Source: Oxyruncus cristatus
Lineage: Eukaryota; Chordata; Aves; Passeriformes; Cotingidae
Direction: 5' to 3'
Assembly (NCBI GenBank): GCA_013399855.1
Contig: VXAY01004353.1
Coordinates: 124,001 to 188,000 of the forward strand
DNA: 64,000 nucleotides
Made by a program: the position numbers and the translations under genes. Positions 51,161 through 60,700 of this stretch are shown here, piece after piece. Each line of letters starts with the position of its first letter. The first letter of the stretch is position 1. The notes under the pieces are model-generated. The model saw nothing but the letters and a program-made list of their open reading frames with translations, was not told the origin of the DNA and did no database searches.

Positions 51161-51400
51161 AGTCACAGAATGTGCTGAGTTGGAAGGGACCCACAAGGAT
51201 CATTCAGTCCAACTCCAGGCCCTGCACAGACACCCCAACAGCCCCACCCTGTCCCTGAGAACGTTGTCCAAAGTCTTCTTGAGCTCTGTCAGCCTTGGTG
51301 CTGTGCCCACTGCCCTGGGGAGCCTGTTCAGTGCCCAACCACCCTCTGGGGGGGAAGAGCCTTTTTCCAATATCAAACCTAAACCTCCCCTGACATAATT
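51161..51400 (-). mobile_element. CR1 LINE fragment, 3' region, reverse orientation
   Basis: The + strand shows 'tcacagaatgtgctgagttg', 'gaagggacccacaaggatca', 'ttcagtccaactccaggccc', 'aaagtcttcttgagctctgt' and 'gagcctgttcagtgcccaac'. This is a CR1 3' region in reverse order, about 240 bases long and moderately diverged. The octamer repeat at its 3' end (left edge) is shortened. Confidence 0.93.
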
Positions 51401-53045
51401 CAGTGGTGTTTAGCACCTCCTGAAATTCTTCCGCTAGATTTGTATCACCTTGTAAATCAAATTTGAGATCCTGGAGGCTATCTATATACGATATAGAGAG
51501 AGAGAATATTTCCCTCTACCTCTGAGCCTTTCATTCTTTACTCCCTCATAGCAATTTTTGCTTCTCAGTCAGCAGCTTGAATGCCTGCTGCCTTTTGCAC
51601 CCTTCCAGCTTTTTTTTTTGACTACCAGCATCCTACAGTCCCTGCTGTGACGTGTTCTGCTACGAGCTCTTCATGTTGAACGAGTGTCCCAAAACGTAAG
51701 GATGCACTTCATACTTAATTACTGTAACTCACTGGAACATCTGTGTGAAATGCTTTAAAGCTGTATCAGAATTCTCGCGAAAGTCAACCACTGTCACCTG
51801 TGAAGGTGGTTCTGAGAGGGGAAAAGACAGGCAGAGAAGAATTTTCCCCACAGTCCAAGTGGGGTTTGCCTCAGAATAGGAGATGTTTTCAGTTGTGCTA
51901 CACAAATGGAGAGCAATTCTAAATAAAGCAACTCAATACAACCAACAGTCCCAGCACACAGACACCCCAGAGCATAGCCCTTAAGCTTCAGAAAATAAGG
52001 GGGGGCTCTAAGCTGAAATCATTATTTAAAAAAAAAAAAAAAAACAAAAAGTGGGTATTTAAATTTTCCTCTGAAACCCACAGTAACATAAGTACTTTCT
52101 TACTGACTATAAATGAAAATGTGGCCGTAACTAATTAAAGGTGGATTATATGTTTGGCTTGACAGAAAGACTTAGCTTTGTGCAGATCCTTCGATGTGCC
52201 AGTTATGTGACATTGCCAAATTTCCTGCCCTTGTCCAGAGCCTTTGTTGATCTTTTTTTTAGTATTTTCCAAAAGAAGAGTTGCTTTCCCAGAGCTCCTC
52301 CTCTTTCCAAAACATTTTGACTCCTTATTCAGGTGCATTTACAGGGGTTTTTTATGTGCATAGGGGTTTTTCTGTTCAGTCTTATAAACACAGAATACCA
52401 GAAATTGCCCAGGATTTTCTTTTTTCCTCTCCTTCTTTCTTTCCTCTTCTGGTGTGCCCTTCCACTTGTCTATGTTTCCTCTCTCTCTTTCTTCCTCCTG
52501 TTATCTTCCCAAATCCCTTAATGCAAAGTAAAGGAAACACAGTTCAATGGGGCCCTCTCTTGGTCTAATGTAGTAACTTAGCTCTGCCAAACTCAGAATT
52601 TTTATGAATGAATTCAACATCAGTTGCATAACTTGAATTTGTCTGGGACCAAAAGTCTTGTTTTCATTTCAAGTGTTGCTGCTGTTATTGTGGTTGTTAT
52701 TTAAAAAGCTGTTTGTTGGCTTGATTTTGTGGGAGTGTCTGGAGGATGGGGCCTGCTCTTATGCAGAGAGGTGTATATGGACCAGCTTAAATCCAACAGA
52801 TGAATGGCTGCATTTTCTTTTTAAAAGGCAATAAAATGGAAAAATCTATCCTACACCATCTTTTATTGCAAGTGCTCAGTGAAGTGGAGAAAGGAGTAGT
52901 CTGAAGACAAATATGTCAGCAAAACAGAGGACAGGTGAAAAGCAAAGAGAAGATTATTCATATCCCCGCCTTCATCTTGGGCTCAAGACTTTGAGTCACC
53001 TAAGGCTGATGCCAATCACTTTGTTACTACAAGACAACCCACTCA
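51401..53045. other. Non-coding DNA, no gene recognised
   Basis: It contains an A17 run (52,028-52,044) and pyrimidine-rich stretches near 52.4-52.5 kb. No exon or transposon recognised. Confidence 0.55.
52028..52044. repeat. Poly-A homopolymer (17 A)
   Basis: An uninterrupted A run followed by C and a further A stretch. No retroposed body is recognised upstream. Confidence 0.8.
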
Positions 53046-53229
53046 GTGGATGAGGGAAAGGCTGTGGATTTTGTCTACCTAGACTTTAGTAAAGCCTTTG
53101 ACACCATTTCCACAGCCTTCTCCTGGAGAAACTGGCTGCTCGTGGCGTGGGTGTGCTCTTCTCCGGGTAAAAACTGGCTGGAATGCTGGGCCCAAAGAGG
53201 GGTGGGGAGTGGAGTTAAATCCAGTTGGT
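53046..53229 (+). mobile_element. CR1 LINE ORF2 fragment with reverse-transcriptase motif
   Basis: Translation from 53,046 gives 'MDEGKAVDFVYLDFSKAFDT', the highly conserved motif around the first catalytic aspartate of the CR1 reverse transcriptase. The next part reads as the nucleotide blocks that follow it in CR1 ('tccttctcctggagaaactg'-like, then 'ggagttaaatccagttggtg'). Some 100 or more bases of the usual intervening sequence are missing, so the copy has an internal deletion and frame breaks. It encodes no functional enzyme. Confidence 0.9.
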
Positions 53230-53647
53230 GCCCAATTTTATGATTCTGTCATGTGCAAGGCCCACACAGTGACCAGAGGGACATGGGATGTAACTTCTCA
53301 CTGAAGCCACCGAACAAGAGATGAACAATCACACTAATTTACACCATGAAAAGGGAATCTATTCAGATTCAACCAACGTTGTACCATCAGTGCCCAGCCT
53401 AGGCTTTCTGGACCTGCAGTAGAAGTATTCCCTATGGCAGTCCTGCTTATTTGCCCATCCAAAGCTTTCCCTGACAGGTAAAAAGTCATACTCGAGCCAC
53501 CTGACTTGTCATCCAAACACTGTCTACTTCTTACTTTTCCTTTGTTCCCCTTGCTTTCCTCCCTGGAAAGAAGCACAACTATAAAAGCAGTTCTGCAGCT
53601 ACACACACACAGGTGTCTGGACACACACCCACATGGTCTGTTAGATA
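53230..53647. other. Spacer between CR1 ORF2 and CR1 3' end fragments
   Basis: About 420 bases with no clear CR1 similarity. If the flanking fragments belong to one insertion, this is either badly decayed ORF2 or inserted DNA. Confidence 0.5.
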
Positions 53648-53790
53648 CATCCCTGAAAGTGCTCAGGGCCAGGCTGGATGGGGTTCTAAACAACCTGGGC
53701 CAGTGGAAGGTGTCCCTGTCCACAGCATGGGGCTCGGAACAAGATGATTTTTAAGGTCCCTTCCAACCCAGAGGGTTCCATGATTCCATG
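53648..53790 (+). mobile_element. CR1 LINE, 3' end
   Basis: 'catccctgaaagtgctcagg', 'gccaggctggatggggttct', 'aacctgggccagtggaaggt' and 'aaggtcccttccaacccaga' lead into the terminal 'ttccatgattccatgg'. The octamer repeat is of the 'ATTCCATG' type. It has the same orientation as the ORF2 fragment 420 bases upstream. Confidence 0.93.
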
Positions 53791-55021
53791 GAGCGCGTGG
53801 ACACGCAGTCAGAGGCAGGCAGGTATGCAGGTGTCTACACCAGGAGGGTTTAAGTAACGTCTTCTTGTCTGCTGCAAAGGAGCTCAGCTGAGCCCACCCT
53901 CTTCTGCACATGCCCCTCCAAGAAGGTTTTTTGCTAGAAAAAGCACCAATCTGTGAGAGGGTTCATTTCGGGCACTTGCTGATCATTTCTGTCTCTTTAA
54001 AAGGCCTTTCACTTCAATAGCTCCAGAAACCAGGGAAGATGAAAGAAGTTTCCCAAGGTCATTCAGCCACTGTCCTCCAAACTGCAGGGCTGCTGAAGCC
54101 CAGTTTAGGATGCTATCAAAGAGCTCAGACCCACAGGGGTCCTAGACTTTTTGAAGGGTTTATCCTCAGATCTTCCCCCATTTCAAGCTGTTCCAATCCA
54201 GCAGATTTACTGGCTTTGGCAGATCTATCAGACTTACATTAGCACAGGCAGAAGCAAAAATATTTGCATCCCTCTGACGCTACAGGCTCACAGGGGGCTG
54301 AGCACCTGCAGTCTGAGCAGTGTGGACCAGTGGGTGGAGGGTTAGAAGGTGGGAAGTCTCCTCTCCACCCTAAGGATTCCCTCCTTGGTCTCAGGATCCT
54401 CTGCAAAGCACCTGTCTGTGCCCCCAGCAAGTACCAGTGAAATAGAGCCAACAGCCCTTAATTGTTGAGGTCTCCGAGGAAAAGCAGCCCTAAAGCAGCA
54501 CTATCAGCACAAGAGAAACCCGGCTGGATGTGGAGCTGTACCTCTGTTGTCTTTGGTGTGAAGTAAAGAACCGCTCAAGCCTACAAACTGCAGACCCCAA
54601 GTGAAGTCACGGCTTGGGCTGAGGAATAAAGAGCTCGAGTGCACACTTCTGCCACAGCTCAAGAAATTAATATTCTGTTGCACTTCAAACAGGATGACGA
54701 TGCAAGGAGAAGTCAGCCAGAGCACCTTGGAAACACCCAGGGGTGATTATGTGAGGGGAAGGAAGGTTGCACAACTTTCAGTCTGCTTCAGTACTGGGTG
54801 GGAAAATTCCCAATTAAACCCGAAACACAGCACCTGTAATCATCAGGGGAGAGGAAAAAATAGCCAGGAATGCAAGCAGAGGAAATTGATTCTTGTTGCA
54901 ATCAAGTGTCTTCCTTTCTCAGCTCCCCTGCTCAAACATGAATTACGTTTCTTCATTCAAGTTCACTGCAGCTTGTAAAAATCCAGACCTGGTTTGTGCC
55001 GTCCCATTTGGATTGAGGACA
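53791..55021. other. Non-coding DNA upstream of the LTR
   Basis: No exon, RNA gene or transposon recognised in these 1.2 kb. Confidence 0.55.
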
Positions 55022-55363
55022 TGTCGTGGGTTTCTGTGGCTGGGGTTTGGTAGCAGGGGGGCTACAGGGGTGGTTTCTGTTAGAAGCTGCCAGAAGCTTC
55101 CCCTGTCCTATGGAGGCAATGATGGCCAACTCCAGGATGGACTTCTGCCGCTGGCCAAGGCTGAGCCAATCAGGAATCATAGTAACGCCTCTGGGATAAT
55201 GCATTTAAGAACAGAGGAGTGTTGCACAGAAGGAATTCCAGCCAGGGAAGAGCGGAGTGAGAACATGGGATAACAACACAGACACCAAGGTCAGTGCAGG
55301 AGGAGGAGGAACCCCACGGGAGCAGGAGAAGGACTCAGAGCTGTGGCCTGTGGTGAAGACCAT
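55022..55363 (+). mobile_element. LTR of an endogenous retrovirus-like element, fused to the NCAPH retrocopy
   Basis: The segment starts with TG ('tgtcgtgggtttctgtggct') and has the layout of a retroviral U3: a CCAAT box at 55,166-55,170 within 'gagccaatcagg', and a TATA-like 'catttaaga' at 55,202-55,210 about 35 bases later. It resembles LTR sequence I recall from songbird genomes, including the 'ctggccaaggctgagcca' and 'tggtgaagaccatg' blocks. I do not assert a family name. The last LTR-like block ends at about 55,364, where NCAPH coding sequence begins without a spacer. I find no viral gag, pol or env and no partner LTR within the next 3 kb. The 3' boundary of the LTR proper is not certain: part of 55,240-55,363 may be leader sequence. 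Confidence 0.65.
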
Positions 55364-57058
55364 GACACCAAGATCTACTCTGTGCGTGTGGACACAGTCC
55401 ATGCAGACACCTAGAAAGTCCCTGGGGGCTTGGGCAAGCGCTCAGCACGTGCCAAGGGCCTGGACAGCCCAGGGGGAGAAGACAGTTCAGCTCCTGAGGC
55501 CATCAAGAAAGTTCAGCCAAAGAAAAAAAGAGTCCTTCAAAACCACTGAGCAGAACTTGAACAACACCAGTGTGTCAGAGGCCAATCGCAGGCGTCAGGT
55601 GGATCTCGCGTTCCAGAAAGCAGCAGCATCCTTTGACGAGCCCAGCACTGCTGGGATTTTCTTCACACGTCTGCGCTCCCAGGACTTCCACTGAGAGCTC
55701 CAGTCTGAGTCCAGGATTGTCCCTCTCCCTTCCTCGGAGACTCTCGCACTGCCAAACTCAGATCCCATGAAAATGATGGATTTACAGTCCCTGCCGGCTC
55801 AGTGTGTTGAGAAACGTCCCATCTGCTCTTCCCTGGCTGGTTTCCAGTTCACAAAGTGGGATGAGGAGTCCCACGAGGAGTCAGCAGTGGCCCCGATGGA
55901 TAAATTTTAGAAGAGCGAGCACGTGTTTGACCCCAACACCGAGGTGGAGAGTGATGGGGAAGGCTGTGCTCCCCCCCTGCCAGAGGACGACTTCCACTCA
56001 GATTCCCCTGGGAGCAGAGCAGCAAAAAAGATGGGGGAATTCACAGATAACATCAACTCCTTTGGAACAATCAGCCAGAACCAGAGCAAGAGGACTGACA
56101 GGGCTCTGTTTGGAGAGGGAGATGTTGAGACCGTGTGCCTTGAGCTCTCCATCCATCCAGGGGAACATTCCTGCTTCAGTCCCCGCACTCTGTCCACGTG
56201 GGCTGGCCCCCAGCACCGGCACTTCAAACCCCACCACACATCCAATGCCAGCTCTGAAAAGGAGACCAGGAAAAGGAACGTGAAGAAAGTGTTTGAGCTG
56301 AACTTTGATGAGAATGTTGACTTTGAGGCCTATTTCCATAAGACCAAGGCATCTGTAACTGTCTCCAAATCCATCCTGGAAAGATAGAATGTGAGGAGCG
56401 CCACGCTCCCTGCAGACCTCAGCTATAACCCTCAGAACTTCCTCCAGCTGTTCCTCAAACCACTTGTTAAGATCAACAGGACACTGGAGCCAGTCATCAC
56501 ATTGGAGAACGAAGCTGAGACTGGGGACTACGACTACAACAACCCCAACAACACCTCCAACTTCTGCCCTGCCCTGCAGGTCGCAGACAGTGATGATGAC
56601 AATGACCCTTCTGAGCTCCTGGCTCAGATGGGGGAGTCCAATCCCCACGGGCTGCAGCTCAACAGGGTCCTCAACAGGGTGGACGTCACCACGTACGGGG
56701 AGCTGAACCTCATCGCTGAGCCCCAGAAGATCGATAAAATTGCAATTCAATACGCAAAGAATGCCGAGAAAATGGACATGAGGAGGCTGAAAGAAACCAT
56801 GTGGCAGCTGTTGACTGATGGGCAGAAGAAAGGGACAGTGGGAGAGGTGTAAGATGCTGAGAAAGAGAAGGACACGTCAGTGGTGGCAGGAGAGGAGAAG
56901 CTGAGCAACATCATCAAGGACCTGCGGCACAGGCTTCCTGCTGCCATGGCAACCAACCTGCCCATGCCCTTGGCCTTCATGTGCCTCCTGCACTCGGCAA
57001 CTGAGGAGAATCCGAACCTGCCTATTGCAGAGGGAGAGAGAGAGAGTGACTTTAGTGG
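55364..57058 (+). pseudogene. NCAPH: Processed retropseudogene of NCAPH (condensin I kleisin subunit)
   Basis: NCAPH (Barren family) is the kleisin that closes the SMC2-SMC4 ring of condensin I in mitotic chromosomes. Here its C-terminal three quarters are readable as one intron-less stretch. Landmarks in order are 'DTKIYSVRVDTVHADT' (55,364-55,411), 'FKTTEQNLNNTSVSEANRRR' (from about 55,536), 'SLAGFQFTKWDEESHEES' (about 55,830-55,885), the family's 'GDYDYNNPNNTSNFCPALQ' (56,523-56,579), 'TTYGELNLIAEPQKIDKI' and 'YAKNAEKMDMRRLKETMW' (56,685-56,805), and '[18 protein letters not shown]' (about 56,946-57,000). Disabling lesions are TAG at 55,412, a one-base frameshift in the A run at 55,522-55,529, TGA at 55,692, TAG at 55,908, TAG at 56,385 and TAA at 56,850. 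The N-terminal SMC2-binding part is absent. The length fits spliced mRNA with no introns. Homology fades before a clear authentic stop codon. It is a clear pseudogene. The surviving open frames of about 153 codons are remnants. Confidence 0.93.
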
Positions 57059-57745
57059 GTATCCGGAACCTGGCCAGGGTCAACCCGCTACAGGACATCA
57101 GCAAGAAAAGCCACTTCACAGGAGGCAAGGAAAGAATCAAACCTTTCATCCTAAGAGAGAACATCAAAGCAATTCAACAGCAGAACACCAGCAACCTCCA
57201 AGCACCAGCTGGGAGGTGAAGAGATTTCTATCCCATTTTATTTCATGGCAGCACTAAGGGGAAAGCTGCTGTTGCTTTGGCCAAGGTTGCTGCGTCTCTG
57301 CTCTTGCAGCGAACAGAGAACAGCAGTGGCTCTGCTCCCAGCAGACCCACTGCCCATGAGCTGCAGTCTGTTGGGTCCCAGATGGACCAGCTCCCCCTTT
57401 TGTACTTCCTGGCCATCGGTTTTCAATTCTGGAAAGGGTGCAAAAAGGCCTGTACTACATTGCTTCCTAATCCCAATCAACCAATGGTTGCTTCACACTC
57501 TGAGGAACAAGGGTTTGTGCCATTTATAACTGCTCAGACTGGGAATATGTTTATCATTCACCCAGATGTGAAAACTCTCAAACCAGGACTCAGCTGCCCT
57601 TCAGCTGTGCAACCACCTGGGTACCAGCCAGGGTCAGGATTTACAGAGCTTTAAGGGGTTGATTCCAAAGCAATACCAAGGTAAATACATGGGCTTCAAA
57701 TGAGGGAGTCAACTGAAATTATATTCTAAATAAAAATAATAATCC
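57059..57745 (+). other. Sequence downstream of the NCAPH homology, origin unclear
   Basis: Immediately after the kleisin C-terminus, a different frame (57,025-57,654) stays open for about 209 codons with one TGA at 57,217. I do not recognise the product, and frames of similar length occur by chance elsewhere in the window. The segment could be the 3' UTR of the parental mRNA, retroviral remnant or pre-existing flank. A polyadenylation-like 'taaataaaaataataat' sits at 57,727-57,743, but no long poly-A tail follows. Confidence 0.35.
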
Positions 57746-60700
57746 TCAAATAAGCTGTTGCCAAAGAGGCTGAGCCTCTGCATCCAATTTGCATCGCGTT
57801 CAGACAAGTGATGGTACAAAGCTGTGTCCATATATTATGCAATTACAGGAATGTGGCTTCCATTAGGTGATTAAAGCACTCCCTGTTATGACACAGCCCA
57901 CACCAGCAGCAGATGTGGGGCCAGCACACCCCACGCTGTGGGTGCCCCGGAGCTTCTGCTGGGAGAGGCCAGGCAGGGGCAGTGGGAAGCACCTGCAGCC
58001 CCCGGCCTGTTGCTGACTGGGCTGAGCTTACAGCAGGAACAGCACTCCCACAGGACCCTTCCTCCCCAGCCCTTCCAAAACCACCTCCTCCTTATCAGCA
58101 GGAACAAACATAGAGCAGATGCTCAGGCGGGTGTTCCCAGCAAGGAGGAGAACACGATCCTGTGGTATGGGAGGTGGAGAGAAGCCCACATCACACAGGC
58201 TGGGCAATCCTTCCTGTGCTTCCAGAAAAAAATTCCTGTGTGTTACAAACACATTGCTCCTCTCCCAGTCACTGACCAAAGTCAGGGAACAATACTCAAA
58301 AATATTTCTGGGGTTTTTTTAGCAGTCACCCACTGGAATAAAAGATTGTGATTGAAGCTTCAGTAGTAGAAATAGGACCAAGCTTTGCAGCCTTAACTCA
58401 GGTGTTGACTCTTCCTTCCAAAAAAAACAGGGTCGGGCAAAAAGCAGACAAAAGTGAAATACCAATTGCCCTCAAAACTGTTTTCACGTCAATCTGATGT
58501 AAGTTACACAACTTCATTTTCCCCCAGAGACTCTTATTTAAGTACGTATTACAAATACCAAAAATATTAAGAGGATTAAAGCCCGATTTGCAGGTTACAT
58601 GACAGGTGATTGGCCATTTCAATATTGTTTAGACAGTTCAGATACGATTGGATTTTTTTTTAATATTAAATAGACATTACAAATGAAAGTATCTTTCATA
58701 ATCAGTAATTTTCATTCAAGTAAAAGTCCATTTTTTAACTGCCTGAAAGGTTGTTTGGTTTCTTCCCCCACGCACACTTCACAACACTAATTGGGTATTA
58801 TAGATGAAGGCAAGGTTCAAAACTGAGCAGAGGCAGAGGCTGGGGTTATACAAACGTGGAGATATCAGAGCAATGCCACAGAACTCCTGGAAAGTGCAAT
58901 GGGAACCATTTGGTGTTCTTCCACAGAAAGGAGCATCAAAGGACACACTTGGATTTACACACATGCTGCCATGACATGGAGCCACAGCCATACCCCTCCA
59001 TATCATACCCAATTATTCTCACAGCCCTTCTTCCCCACTTTACATCTCCCTGGTCCATCCTGCCCCTCCACCAGCCAGCCCTCCAAATCCCCTCTCCCTA
59101 CATCCCAAAGACATCCCCGCAGCCTCCCACTAAATGCCAAGACTCCTCCAAAGTGAAGTTTTTAAGCAATCAGAGGAGCCAATTTACAAGTTGTCACATC
59201 CTTCAGTTGTCGTTTATGTCCCTCCCCAGCTGCTCCAGCAAACAGCCCTTGTTGGTTGTGGTTTATTTTTGTGGTGCTCATTTAGCAGCCACGTTCAGTG
59301 TTTCTCCACGAAATTACCCTCATTTAATTTCCCCATGTGGATCTGTTGGTTGTTTGCTGGAGTTCAAAACAGCAGCACTTCTCCATAGTTCACGAGCACT
59401 TCAGAACACATCTGCTGGGCACTGATGGGAAAGTTGCATCCAAACCACGGGCCCTTCGGTCTTGCAGAGGGTTCAGCTCATACAAAGAACTCACTTTGTG
59501 CTGAAATCCGCCCTAAGGAGAGGGACTGGAGAAAAGGAACGGGATTCACCACTGCCAAAATGCCTGATGTGAACTGCCAGCCAGAGTTAATCCAGAATCA
59601 AGCAGAGCTCATTATATTCCTAACACAATCCCCTGACGGGTTCCCTCCATTTGGGCCACCAGACAGCCCCAGCTCCTCACCACAGCACTGGGCCCTGATC
59701 CAGCTCAGGTTTCCAAGCCCCACTGAAATATTTGCACGATCCTGGGCTTTATTATTTTAGCTTAAGCTCCACAGACTGTACAGTCAGCGGTACATGTCCC
59801 ATTTTCAAATCCTATTCACCAGCACCTGAAACTGGCTCTTGATCAAAACACAACCCAGGCCCAGGTCTCACTTTTATACTGCCTTTCCCAGCAGACAGCC
59901 AATACTCCCCCTTTCAAAAGCCATTTAATCCTTCTCCAACTCTAAGCTTAACCCAAGATTTCTTCACTTAAAAGAATTAAATAAGTATAAAACTCACCCA
60001 AACTGAACAAGGATGTGCCCACCCCAAAACCTTTCAGGCACCCAGCCTGAGCAAGCCTGGCAGTGCTATCACAGAAATTCCTTATGTTAAGACATACCTG
60101 CAGGATATATACTTAAAGAAAAGGTATTTTATTCGTTTGCCCAAACAGTTATTGTCTGCAGGCCAACAAGGAAGCAGAATTTCTTGAGGATAGATTAGTT
60201 GGTACTTTTATACTGTAACTGAAAAGAATAAACTCGGAACTGTTATTTCCACATGCTTGCTTTTAAATTTTTTTTTTTTTTGAAAGAGGGATAAATATCT
60301 GCAGATACATTGTCTAGAGAGGGACAGAAATAGGTCAGCACACCATAGTGCCTGCTAAATGACAACCATGTCCCAGGAAAGCACATGGGATCATAAAGGA
60401 GATCTGCTCTAACATAGACACAGAAGAGAATGGAGGCTGTGCACTGAAAGGAGAGGGAGGGGGAAGGGATAATAATTCCTTGAGCCTCAATCCATCCAAG
60501 ACATTTACAGACACACGCCATTTGACAAGCTCCCAGCCAGAGCTCTTAATCCAAGAGCTGACTGACCAGAAAATTCCTCCAGCTCTGATGGCCCAGCCAG
60601 ACACCCAAAAGGGGCCCAGAGAGCTCAGAGGGTGAGAGCTCCGAGCTCTGCAATAAACAGCCCCGTCTAAAATGTGTTGAATGAGGCATCAAAGCCGAGG

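Noticed and set aside
53334..53911. Minus-strand open frames of 129 and 82 codons
   Set aside because: They run antisense through the CR1 3' end and its flank. The peptide similarity between such frames across the window reflects shared CR1 sequence.
55998..56750. 250-codon open frame on the minus strand, the longest in the window
   Set aside because: It lies antisense to the NCAPH pseudogene. Its openness is a by-product of the GC-rich codon structure of the sense strand, and its product resembles nothing known.
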